DNA from: Rhizobiaceae bacterium
Lineage (GTDB): Bacteria > Pseudomonadota > Alphaproteobacteria > Rhizobiales > Rhizobiaceae
Assembly (NCBI GenBank): GCA_028865845.1
Contig: JAGWJK010000099.1
Span: 1-9,615, forward strand
DNA length: 9,615 nt
Direction: 5' to 3'
Shown: positions 1-5,716 of the stretch, piece by piece
How positions within the stretch are numbered: position 1 is the stretch's first letter
Layout: every line of letters begins with the position of its first letter
Notes under the pieces: generated by a model
Seen by the model: only the letters and a program-made list of their open reading frames with translations
Told to the model about the DNA's origin: nothing
Databases searched by the model: none
Translations under genes and position numbers: made by a program

Positions 1-1
1 G

Positions 2-859
2 GTCTCCACGTCAATCGCCGACAACCCTCAGGCGCTGACGACGCGTCCAGACTGGGTGCATCCGGTGGTCTCGCCCAATACCTATCGCGGTCCCTTCCGC
101 GGACCGGATTCCGCTCCGGACTATGTGGCTGATGTGACGGCGCTGCTGCAGGGGATCGATGATGGTGATGGCCTTGCCGGCTTCATTGCCGAAGCGGTTT
201 ATGGCAACGCCGGCGGCGTCGCTTTGCCGCGCGGCTACCTCGCCGACGTCTATGCCGCCGTGCGGCAGCGGGGCGGGCTGTGCATCGCCGACGAGGTTCA
301 GGTGGGCTACGGCCGGCTCGGCCATCACTTCTGGGGCTTCGAGCGGCAGGAAGTCGTGCCGGATATCATCACCATCGCCAAGGGGATGGGCAACGGCCAC
401 CCGCTCGGCGCCGTCATCACCACGCGGGAGATCGCCTCGTCGCTGCAGAAAGAAGGCTATTTCTTCTCCTCGGCCGGTGGCAGTCCCGTCAGTTCCGTCG
501 TCGGGCTTACCGTCCTCGACGTCATCAGGGACGAAGCGTTGCAGGAGAATGCCCGCTATATCGGTGATCACCTAAAGGCGGGTTTGATCGCTCTGATGGA
601 GCGCTTTCCGCTGATCGGCGCCGTGCACGGCATGGGGCTTTACCTTGGCGTCGAATTCGTCCGCGATCACGAAACATTGACGCCGGCGACCGAGGAAACC
701 ATGGCCATCTGCGAACGGCTGCTCGATCTCGGCGTCATCATGCAGCCGACCGGCGATCACCTCAATGTGTTGAAGATAAAGCCCCCGCTTTGCCTTTCGA
801 CCGAAAGCGCCGATTTCTTCGTGAAAGCCGTCGAAAAGACGCTTGGAGAGGGTTTTTAA
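2..859 (+). CDS. Class III PLP-dependent aminotransferase, C-terminal part (5' end outside window)
   Basis: The reading frame is open from base 2 and ends at TAA 857-859, giving 285 visible residues. A GTG at 56 is in frame but lies inside the conserved domain, so it is not the start. The class III (ornithine/omega-aminotransferase-like) fold signature is clear. The pyridine-nitrogen Asp sits in CIADEVQVGYGR (D97 of the visible part), and the Schiff-base Lys is in IITIAKGMGNGHPLG (K127). The GYFFSSAGGSPVSS stretch corresponds to the family's phosphate-binding loop region, which usually reads F-GGNP; here Asn is replaced by Ser. The GLYLGVEFV stretch marks the small C-terminal domain. The enzyme moves an amino group from an amino donor to an oxo-acid or aldehyde. 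The segment most resembles the alanine-glyoxylate aminotransferase 2-like / ethanolamine-phosphate phospho-lyase group, which in rhizobia is often the C-terminal module of a long protein with an N-terminal kinase-like domain. That fusion cannot be seen here and is only an inference. Confidence 0.9.
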   Translation, partial: VSTSIADNPQALTTRPDWVHPVVSPNTYRGPFRGPDSAPDYVADVTALLQGIDDGDGLAGFIAEAVYGNAGGVALPRGYLADVYAAVRQRGGLCIADEVQVGYGRLGHHFWGFERQEVVPDIITIAKGMGNGHPLGAVITTREIASSLQKEGYFFSSAGGSPVSSVVGLTVLDVIRDEALQENARYIGDHLKAGLIALMERFPLIGAVHGMGLYLGVEFVRDHETLTPATEETMAICERLLDLGVIMQPTGDHLNVLKIKPPLCLSTESADFFVKAVEKTLGEGF

Positions 860-890
860 CCCTAAGTGACGCTGCGTTAACCATTAGGGT
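859..890 (+). repeat. Inverted repeat after aminotransferase stop codon
   Basis: Perfect 7-bp arms ACCCTAA (859-865) and TTAGGGT (884-890) are separated by 18 nt and begin on the last base of the stop codon. No T-tract follows, so it is at best a weak or Rho-assisted terminator. The loop contains GTTAAC/TTAACCAT. Confidence 0.35.
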
Positions 891-1102
891 GATTTGGTGA
901 CCGACCGATTTTAATCCATTCGGGGCATTGCCGAATCCAAGGCCAATTCCTATCTTCACGTCGGTGATCGGCGATGCTGTTCCGCTACGGGAGGTGTGAG
1001 AAGGATTGATATCCTCTTCCCCGCGATTAGCCGGATACGGAATTATATTTTACTGATCGCCGATATTTTGACATCTTTCGGAATATGTTTCTGGAGATGG
1101 AA

Positions 1103-1132
1103 TTGTTATTCTCTACTAAGATTGTAGATAAT
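1103..1132 (+). promoter_or_regulatory. Possible sigma70-type promoter for the 64-aa gene
   Basis: TTGTTA (1103-1108) and GATAAT (1127-1132) are separated by 18 bp, matching the -35 consensus at 4/6 and the -10 at 5/6. They lie in the most AT-rich part of the gap. The spacing is acceptable but the -35 is poor. A TTGACA at 1068-1073 has no -10 at the right distance. Transcription would begin near 1139. Confidence 0.3.
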
Positions 1133-1148
1133 AATAGACCAGACCACC

Positions 1149-1168
1149 GGCTTCGTTTGATCGAAGCC
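1149..1168 (+). other. Perfect stem-loop in putative leader
   Basis: GGCTTCG (1149-1155) and CGAAGCC (1162-1168) form a perfect 7-bp, GC-rich stem with a 6-nt loop. It lies about 10 nt downstream of the expected start of a transcript from the candidate promoter, so it would be a 5'-end hairpin of the RNA. There is no T-tract, so it is not a normal terminator. Confidence 0.4.
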
Positions 1169-1200
1169 TGAGCAAGTGCAACGCCAATAAGGGAAGTGAC

Positions 1201-1296
1201 ATGTTGAGTGTTAAAGTCATCGCTTCGGACCTTCGGCGATCTGCGCTTGGCCATGACCGCTCGGGCGCTCTCTCCCGCCCGTGCTGTCGAATGTGA
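1201..1296 (+). CDS. Possible 31-codon leader ORF (doubtful)
   Basis: An ATG at 1201 is preceded by AAGGGAAG (1189-1196), a plausible Shine-Dalgarno sequence at normal spacing. It opens 31 codons to TGA at 1294-1296. The predicted peptide starts MLSVKVIASDLRRSALG and ends with a Cys-Cys-Arg-Met tail. It has no recognisable domain, and the Arg- and Ser-rich second half resembles translated non-coding DNA. It lies 75 bp upstream of the 64-aa gene in the same direction, so it could be a translated uORF. The only evidence is the ribosome binding site and the position. Confidence 0.2.
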   Translation: MLSVKVIASDLRRSALGHDRSGALSRPCCRM

Positions 1297-1337
1297 CGTT
1301 CGTCCCCTCAACGGATCAAAACTGTCAATTCGCGTAT

Positions 1338-1362
1338 CTGCGCCTGAAGCGCGCAGAAGGAG
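1338..1362 (+). promoter_or_regulatory. Hairpin abutting the ribosome binding site of the 64-aa gene
   Basis: CTGCGC (1338-1343) pairs perfectly with GCGCAG (1351-1356) around a 7-nt loop. The strong Shine-Dalgarno AGAAGGAG (1355-1362), 9 nt before ATG 1372, overlaps the last two bases of this stem. The core GGAG stays single-stranded, so the hairpin may tune initiation rather than block it. Confidence 0.4.
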
Positions 1363-1371
1363 TGTGTTTTT

Positions 1372-1566
1372 ATGAAGAAGCAAGTCATCGAATATGCTGG
1401 CGTTCCCGTCGGCATCGTTATCCCGGATGAAGACCGGCTGAAGTTCATCGCCGTCAAATTCCATGTCCACGATCTGGACGAACAGCGTTTCAGAAGCACG
1501 GATGAGGTGAAACTCGCCATCCGCGATCTTCTCTCCCGCCAGCAGGCCAAGCCGATCCACGTTTGA
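1372..1566 (+). CDS. Small conserved-looking protein of unknown function (64 aa)
   Basis: I do not recognise a named family. The start is well supported by AGAAGGAG nine bases upstream of the ATG. The 64-residue product is soluble, with no signal peptide or membrane segment. The pattern suggests a short beta-rich N-terminal half (EYAGVPVGIVIPDE, then LKFIAVKFHVHDL) followed by a charged amphipathic helix (about residues 43-58, STDEVKLAIRDLLSRQ). The regular amphipathic pattern, codon use like that of the neighbours and good ribosome binding site argue for a real gene. It stands alone, between an unrelated aminotransferase and a mosaic repeat, with a possible promoter 240 bp upstream and a terminator-like hairpin over its stop codon, so it is probably monocistronic. 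The function is unknown. Confidence 0.75.
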   Translation: MKKQVIEYAGVPVGIVIPDEDRLKFIAVKFHVHDLDEQRFRSTDEVKLAIRDLLSRQQAKPIHV

Positions 1567-1581
1567 TGGATCGGCTCGGCC
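1545..1581 (+). terminator. Terminator-like hairpin spanning the stop codon of the 64-aa gene
   Basis: GCCGATCCA (1551-1559) and TGGATCGGC (1567-1575) form a perfect 9-bp stem. Its 7-nt loop (1560-1566) contains the last sense codon region and the TGA. Outside a 2x2 internal loop, GGCC (1545-1548) pairs with GGCC (1578-1581), extending the stem to 13 bp. The following GTATTTATCTTTG is only moderately T-rich, so termination may be imperfect. Confidence 0.55.
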
Positions 1582-1620
1582 GCCGTATTTATCTTTGTAT
1601 CACCAGTCTACCATCACCCG

Positions 1621-1780
1621 CCCTCGCCCTTCGACAAGCTCAGGGTGAGGACTGATCTTCCGAAACAATCGCCAAACAATTTCGCTCCCGCTTCGGAAAT
1701 AAGCTATCGCTTACCCGAGGCGGAGGTCGCTCCACCCTCGTGGTGAGGAGGCCGAAGGCCGTCTCGAACCACGTGGGTGG
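1621..1780. repeat. Mosaic intergenic element made of three imperfect palindromes
   Basis: Three hairpin units lie side by side in a 314-bp gap. The first (1622-1650) has arms CCTCGCCCT and AGGGTGAGG around CTTCGACAAGCTC-like core sequence, a motif very common between genes in alphaproteobacteria. The second (1688-1723) pairs CCGCTTCGG with CCGAGGCGG and TAAGC with GCTTA around TATC. The third (1732-1780) pairs CCACCCTCGTGGT with ACCACGTGGGTGG with one mismatch, then GAG with CTC and GGCC with GGCC around a GAA loop, giving a hairpin of about 20 pairs. Its TCTCGAACCAC portion resembles a widespread rhizobial repeat. The gap encodes no convincing gene. I infer a short non-autonomous repetitive element rather than a functional operator. 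Confidence 0.6.
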
Positions 1781-1839
1781 GCCCCAACAGCCGCTCCTCC
1801 AACAACCCGTCTTGTCTTTTGCCCATCTTTGCGATCCTA

Positions 1840-1873
1840 TCGCATGACGGCCACGCGGCCGGCATGCGAAGGA
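1840..1873 (+). promoter_or_regulatory. 30-bp dyad overlapping the ribosome binding site of the P1 peptidase gene
   Basis: Arms TCGCATG (1840-1846) and CATGCGA (1863-1869), then CGGCC (1848-1852) and GGCCG (1857-1861), enclose a 4-nt ACGC loop with a single A/G mismatch, giving 12 paired positions. The Shine-Dalgarno GAAGGA (1868-1873) begins in the last two bases of the dyad, 7 nt before the TTG start. A smaller dyad (TGCGAT 1830-1835, ATCGCA 1839-1844) overlaps its left arm, so the two structures exclude each other in RNA. This could be a protein operator or a translational switch. A CTTGTC at 1811-1816 resembles a rhizobial -35, but no good -10 follows. Confidence 0.45.
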
Positions 1874-1880
1874 TTTTCCA

Positions 1881-2879
1881 TTGGCTGAACTGCTCAACCT
1901 GCTGACCGACATCGACGGTGTCGCCGTCGGCCATTCCACCGATCTTGCTCTCAGCTCCGGCGTGACCGCCGTCATCTTCGACGAACCCGCCGTTGCCTCC
2001 TGTACCGTATTCGGCGGAGCCCCGGGGGGACGCGATACGACTCTGCTCGACCCTGCGATGACCGTGGGCGCCGTCGACGGGCTGGTGCTGTCGGGCGGCT
2101 CGGCATTCGGGCTCGACGCCGCCGGCGGCGTGCAGGCAGGCTTGCGTGAGGTCGGCCGCGGCCTGCAGGTCGGAACCGCGCGGGTGCCGCTGGTGCCGCA
2201 GGCTATCCTGTTCGACCTCATCAACGGCGGCAACAAGGATTGGGGCCTGCATTCGCCTTACCGAGAGATGGGCTATGACGCTTTCAAGGCAGCGGGCAAG
2301 GGACGCTTCGCGCTGGGGACGGTCGGCGCCGGCACCGGTGCGACCACGGCGACCGTCAAAGGCGGCCTCGGTTCGGCAAGCGCCATCAGCAGCCGCGGGC
2401 ATCGCATCGCAGCCATCGTCGCGGTGAACGCCCTGGGCACGGCGACGATCGGCAGCGGACCGCATTTCTGGGCAGCGCCCTTCGAGCAAGCCGCCGAATT
2501 CGGCGGCCTCGGCATGCCCGCGACGATCGATTCGCGGCTGCGGTTGAAGGGCGGGAACGTGACCGCGACCACGATCGGCGCCATCGTCACCGATGCGCAG
2601 CTGACGAAGGCGGAAGCGCACCGCCTCTCGATCTGCGGACATGACGGCCTTGCCCGCGCGCTCCTGCCAGCGCATCTGCCGCTCGACGGCGACACGGTTT
2701 TCGCAGCCTCGACCAGCAAGCATGCGCGGGACGATCTGCCCGGCTTTGTCGAACTCTGCCATCTCGCCACCATCGTCATGGCACGGGCGATTGCCCGCGG
2801 CGTCTACGAGGCGACCGCATTGCCGGTGGAGAACGCGCAATCGGCATGGCGGGACCGGTTTCCCGGACAATTGATCTAG
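1881..2879 (+). CDS. P1-family peptidase (DmpA/NylC-like L-aminopeptidase/D-esterase)
   Basis: The protein has 332 residues and starts at TTG 1881. No ATG or GTG lies upstream in frame, GAAGGA at 1868-1873 is well spaced, and the N-terminus (LLTDIDGVAVGHSTD) matches the family start. P1 enzymes are N-terminal-nucleophile amidases that cut themselves into two chains. The freed Ser or Thr then attacks peptide, beta-peptide, amide or nylon-oligomer bonds. Visible signatures are VLSGGSAFGLDAAGGV (residues 69-84), GTVGAGTGATTATVKGG (146-162), the nucleophile-region TTIGAIVTDAQLTKAEA (230-246), and HDGLARALLPAH followed by DGDTVFA (254-275). There is no signal peptide, so it should be cytoplasmic. 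The likely nucleophile is T230. It is preceded by Ala, where I recall Asn in NylC-like members, so maturation needs testing. It lies 15 bp upstream of the LysR gene and probably shares its transcript. The exact substrate is unknown. Confidence 0.88.
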   Translation: MAELLNLLTDIDGVAVGHSTDLALSSGVTAVIFDEPAVASCTVFGGAPGGRDTTLLDPAMTVGAVDGLVLSGGSAFGLDAAGGVQAGLREVGRGLQVGTARVPLVPQAILFDLINGGNKDWGLHSPYREMGYDAFKAAGKGRFALGTVGAGTGATTATVKGGLGSASAISSRGHRIAAIVAVNALGTATIGSGPHFWAAPFEQAAEFGGLGMPATIDSRLRLKGGNVTATTIGAIVTDAQLTKAEAHRLSICGHDGLARALLPAHLPLDGDTVFAASTSKHARDDLPGFVELCHLATIVMARAIARGVYEATALPVENAQSAWRDRFPGQLI

Positions 2880-2894
2880 CCAGAGGCCATATCG

Positions 2895-3815
2895 ATGCAG
2901 ATCCGGGCGCTGATGTATTTCGACGAGCTCGTGCGCACCAACTCCATGCGCCAGGCGGCGGAAAACCTGAATGTGGCGCCGACCGCGATCAGCCGGCAGA
3001 TCGAAAACCTCGAATATCATTTCGGTACGCCGCTGGTCGAACGCAGCGCCCGCGGCGTCAAGCTGACGGCCGCCGGCGAGTTGCTTGCGGTGCGCGCCGG
3101 GCGGACGCTGCGCGAACTCGACCACGTGCATCAACTGATCGAGGACCTTAAGGGGCTGCAACGCGGCCGGGTCAGCATCTATGCCAATGGCGCCAGCGTC
3201 GCCAACCTGCTGGCACCGGTGCTTGCCGAATTCAGCCTTCGCTATCCGAAGCTCCGCTTCGACATCACCATCACCAGCGCCCGCAACGCCATCGAGGCGG
3301 TCAACAGCGCCGAGGCCGATGTTGCCGTGACCTTGTTTGCGCCGCCCCTCTCGGGCACGAAGGTGCGCCTGCGCTCCGAAATCGTCTATGACGTCATCGC
3401 TGCGGCCAATCATCCGCTAGCAGCGGCCAAGGAGGTCTCTCTTGCGGAGTTGGCGACGCATCCGCTCGCCGTGCCCGATCGCACCTTCGGCGCGCGGCAG
3501 GCCTTTGATGCCCTTTTCGAACGGGAAGGATTAGTGCTCGACCCCGTTTTCGAAACAAGTTCGCTGGAAATGCAGAAGGAGCTGGTGCTGCGCGGAGCGG
3601 CCGTCATCATGCTGCCGGCACTGACCGTGTCGCGGGAAATCCAGGCCGGTCAGCTCGTGGCGTTGCCGGTTGCCGGAGGCAAGGGCGTTCGCACGCCGAT
3701 CGACCTCTGCGTCGCGCCGGACCGCCAGCTTTCCTTCGCTGCCGGCAAGCTGCTCGACTTCATCGAGCGCTTCATGCGCGAGCGGATCAATGGCGGAGGA
3801 AGAGTTGCCGATTGA
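2895..3815 (+). CDS. LysR-family transcriptional regulator
   Basis: The 306-residue protein starts at ATG 2895, with AGAGG (2882-2886) eight bases upstream. The N-terminal winged helix-turn-helix is typical: a first helix (ALMYFDELVRTNSMRQAA, about residues 5-22), a recognition helix region (NVAPTAISRQIENLEYHFG, 26-44), then the wing (LVERSARGVKLTAAGE, 47-62) and a linker helix to about residue 88. The periplasmic-binding-protein-like effector domain runs from about residue 92 (GRVSIYANG) to the end. LysR proteins usually act as tetramers and activate nearby genes when a small co-inducer binds. Here the gene is not divergent from its likely targets: it sits between the P1 peptidase and the transport operon on the same strand. 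Two dyads lie between its stop codon and the transporter genes and are candidate binding sites. The inducer is probably the imported compound or a breakdown product. Confidence 0.93.
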   Translation: MQIRALMYFDELVRTNSMRQAAENLNVAPTAISRQIENLEYHFGTPLVERSARGVKLTAAGELLAVRAGRTLRELDHVHQLIEDLKGLQRGRVSIYANGASVANLLAPVLAEFSLRYPKLRFDITITSARNAIEAVNSAEADVAVTLFAPPLSGTKVRLRSEIVYDVIAAANHPLAAAKEVSLAELATHPLAVPDRTFGARQAFDALFEREGLVLDPVFETSSLEMQKELVLRGAAVIMLPALTVSREIQAGQLVALPVAGGKGVRTPIDLCVAPDRQLSFAAGKLLDFIERFMRERINGGGRVAD

Positions 3816-3843
3816 GCCGCCCAGGTGATTCCAGACCAGCAGT

Positions 3844-3897
3844 TCAGGTGTAGCCATATCAGCTACACTGAGCACACATTTTCGGAATTGTGTGTGC
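3844..3897 (+). promoter_or_regulatory. Two adjacent dyads upstream of the ABC transporter operon
   Basis: The first dyad has perfect arms GTGTAGC (3848-3854) and GCTACAC (3862-3868) around 7 nt. Allowing one bulged base, the arms extend to TCAG (3844-3847) and TGA (3869-3871). The second, directly after it, is a near-palindrome of 22 bp (3873-3894). It has outer arms CACACA and TGTGTG and an inner TTTTC/GGAA part, with one T-T mismatch and one T-G pair. They sit in the 163-bp gap between the LysR stop and the binding-protein start. A CTATTT at 3913-3918 resembles the rhizobial -10 (CTATAT), but the -35 is poor. They are candidate operators for the LysR protein or another regulator. The first could also act as a weak terminator for the LysR transcript. 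Confidence 0.5.
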
Positions 3898-3978
3898 GCC
3901 TGCGAGATGACACTATTTCGAAAAAGGCCTGATGCCGGAGGGAAAGCCGGTGTCGTGAGCCAAAGCAAGGGGAATTTG

Positions 3979-5508
3979 ATGACCAATATTTCACGCCCGA
4001 ACCGGGGCAATATCATCCGCCGTCTCGCCTGTGGCGCTGTGATCTCGGCCGGGCTGCTGATGATCGGCCTGACGCCTGCCGAGGCGGCCAAGACGACGCT
4101 GAACATCGGCATGAGCGTCGAGCCGACCGGCCTCGACCCGACGATAGCCGCTCCGGTCGCGATCGGCCAGGTCACCTGGCAGAACATCTTCGAGGGCCTG
4201 GTTGCCATCGACGAGAGCGGCAAGATCGTGCCGCAGCTGGCGAAGAGCTGGGAAATCTCTCCTGATGGCCTGACCTATACGTTCAAGCTGCAGAGCGGCG
4301 TCAAGTTCCACGATGGCGAGACCTTCGATTCGACGGCGGCAAAGTTCGCGCTCGACCGCGCGCGAGGGGCCGATTCCGTCAATCCGCAGAAGCGCTTTTT
4401 CTCGACCATCGCCTCGATCGACACGCCGGATGTGGAAACACTTGTCCTGCACCTGAGCTCGCCGACCGGCAGCCTGCTCTATTGGCTGGGCTGGCCCTCC
4501 TCCGTGATGGTGGGCCCGAAATCAGCCGCCAACGATAAGACGACGCCGGTCGGCACCGGCCCGTTCAAGTTCTCGGCCTGGACCAAGGGCGATCACGTCG
4601 AGCTCGTGAAGAACCCCGACTACTGGAACAAGTCCGTCGACGTGAAGCTCGACAAGGTGACGTTCCGCTTCATTTCCGATCCGCAGGCGGAGGCCGCCGC
4701 GCTGAAAGCCGGTGATCTCGACGCCTTTCCAGAGTTCGCGGCACCCGAGCTGATGAGCTCCTTCGACGGCAACGCACGGCTGATGACCAAGATCGGCAAT
4801 ACCGAGCTGAAGGTCGTTGCCGGCATGAACAACACGCGCAAGCCGTTCGACGACAAGCGCGTGCGCCAGGCGCTGATGATGGCGCTCGACCGCAAGACGA
4901 TCATCGACGGCGCCTGGTCGGGCTTCGGCACGGCGATCGGCAGCCACTACACGCCGAACGATCCCGGCTACGAAGACCTGACGGGCAAGCTGCCTTTTGA
5001 CGCAGCCAAAGCCAAGGCGCTGCTCGCCGAAGCGGGCTATCCCAACGGCTTCACCTTCACCATCAAGACGCCGCAGATGGCCTATGCGCCGCGAAGTGCA
5101 CAGGTGATGCAGGCGATGTTTGCCGATATCGGCGTGACGATGAACATCGAGCCGACCGAATTTCCGGCGAAATGGGTGCAGGACGTCTTTACCGGCCGCA
5201 ACTACGACATGACCATCGTCGCGCACGCGGAACCGCTCGACATCGATATCTATTCGCGCGACCCCTATTACTTCAATTACAAGAACCCTGATTTCAACGA
5301 CCTGATGAAGAAGATCCAGCTCACCGCCGATCCGGCCGAGCAGAACAGGCTCTACGCCCAGGCGCAGGAGATCCTTGCCGACGACGTGCCGTCGCTCTTC
5401 CTCTTCGTCATGCCGAAGCTCGGCGTCTGGGACAAGAAGCTCAGAGGATTGTGGGAAAACGAACCGATCCCGTCGAACGTTCTCAGCGGCGTTTCCTGGG
5501 AAGATTGA
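3979..5508 (+). CDS. ABC transporter periplasmic substrate-binding protein, peptide/nickel type (SBP family 5)
   Basis: I place the start at ATG 3979, with AAGGGGAA at 3967-3973, giving 509 residues. An in-frame ATG at 3892 would start inside a dyad and add 29 residues in front of a normal signal peptide. The signal peptide has a basic segment (RGNIIRR, 9-15), a hydrophobic core (about 17-31) and a cleavage region PAEAAK with the likely cut near residue 36 or 37. There is no lipobox Cys, so the protein is free in the periplasm. The SBP_bac_5 signatures are clear: NIFEGLVAID, then GKIVPQLAKSWEISPDGLTYTF split over residues 81-102, GVKFHDGETF (107-116), TPVGTGPFKF and VRQALMMALDRKTIIDG. Such proteins bind peptides, opines, glutathione, nickel chelates or similar amide compounds and deliver them to the membrane permeases. 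The following permeases and amidase point to an amide- or peptide-like ligand, but its identity cannot be read. Confidence 0.93.
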   Translation: MTNISRPNRGNIIRRLACGAVISAGLLMIGLTPAEAAKTTLNIGMSVEPTGLDPTIAAPVAIGQVTWQNIFEGLVAIDESGKIVPQLAKSWEISPDGLTYTFKLQSGVKFHDGETFDSTAAKFALDRARGADSVNPQKRFFSTIASIDTPDVETLVLHLSSPTGSLLYWLGWPSSVMVGPKSAANDKTTPVGTGPFKFSAWTKGDHVELVKNPDYWNKSVDVKLDKVTFRFISDPQAEAAALKAGDLDAFPEFAAPELMSSFDGNARLMTKIGNTELKVVAGMNNTRKPFDDKRVRQALMMALDRKTIIDGAWSGFGTAIGSHYTPNDPGYEDLTGKLPFDAAKAKALLAEAGYPNGFTFTIKTPQMAYAPRSAQVMQAMFADIGVTMNIEPTEFPAKWVQDVFTGRNYDMTIVAHAEPLDIDIYSRDPYYFNYKNPDFNDLMKKIQLTADPAEQNRLYAQAQEILADDVPSLFLFVMPKLGVWDKKLRGLWENEPIPSNVLSGVSWED

Positions 5509-5528
5509 GTGCTGTTGATGCGGTAACC

Positions 5529-5680
5529 CCTTCTCCCCTCGGGGAGAAGGTGCCCGACAGGGCGGTTGAGGGGGCGAGGGACGAAGTCCCGAGTGCTTCG
5601 AACATAAGAAGGCTGATCGTCGTGCGGAAATACCCCCACATCCGACCCTTCGGGCCACCTTCTCCCCGGTGGGGAGAAGG
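5529..5680. repeat. RIME-like composite repeat inside the transporter operon
   Basis: The 208-bp gap between the binding-protein and permease genes carries two diverged copies of the same sequence of about 47 bp in inverted orientation (5529-5574 and 5633-5680), around a 58-bp core. Each copy contains a perfect 10-bp hairpin: CCTTCTCCCC/GGGGAGAAGG at 5529-5550 (2-nt spacer) and at 5658-5680 (3-nt spacer). Further small hairpins are GCCC-GACA-GGGC (5552-5563), GGGAC-GAA-GTCCC (5578-5590) and CCC-TTC-GGG (5646-5654). The CCTTCTCCCC...GGGGAGAAGGTG motif is characteristic of the Rhizobium-specific intergenic mosaic elements. Hairpins just 3' of a binding-protein gene often stabilise its mRNA or partly stop transcription, keeping the binding protein in excess over the permeases. 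That role is inferred here. Confidence 0.8.
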
Positions 5681-5716
5681 AGTTGCGGGCGTAGCCGACT
5701 CGACCATGGACATGCA

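Larger units (their letters stand above)
860..1371. other. 512-bp gene-poor stretch with small hairpins and possible regulatory sites
   Basis: No convincing gene fills this gap. From left to right it holds an inverted repeat (ACCCTAA 859-865, TTAGGGT 884-890) just after the aminotransferase stop codon, and a TTAACCAT octamer at 877-884 in its loop, which resembles the alphaproteobacterial CtrA half-site. A hairpin follows (ATTCGG 918-923, CCGAAT 931-936). The stretch at about 1040-1140 is clearly more AT-rich than its surroundings and carries a possible promoter. After it come a hairpin at 1149-1168, a possible 31-codon ORF at 1201 and a hairpin at 1338-1356 touching the ribosome binding site of the next gene. 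If the promoter is real, the 64-aa gene has a leader of about 230 nt. None of this matches a riboswitch class that I recognise. Confidence 0.5.

Noticed and set aside
1027..1560. Minus-strand open frame of 177 codons in the left gap
   Set aside because: It spans an AT-rich non-coding stretch and is antisense to the 64-aa gene. It has no domain, and codon use changes along its length.
1704..3413. Long minus-strand open frame of 569 codons opposite the P1 and LysR genes
   Set aside because: It is a shadow of two well-supported plus-strand genes in GC-rich DNA. Its translation is rich in Arg, Gly and Asp with no domain, and it runs across gene boundaries and a mosaic repeat.
3848..3868. Classical LysR box (T-N11-A) in the first dyad
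   Set aside because: The only T-N11-A pairing there is not symmetric about the dyad centre, so the LysR site cannot be claimed from the motif.
3901..3935. Sigma54 promoter upstream of the binding-protein gene
   Set aside because: No GG-N10-GC arrangement with the TGGCAC/TTGC context was found.
3892..3978. Earlier start for the substrate-binding protein at 3892
   Set aside because: It would begin inside a palindrome without a ribosome binding site and place 29 residues before a normal signal peptide. ATG 3979 has AAGGGGAA upstream.
5669..5716. GTG start at 5669 for the first permease
   Set aside because: It lies in the arm of a repeat hairpin. The protein from ATG 5717 begins exactly as DppB-type permeases do.
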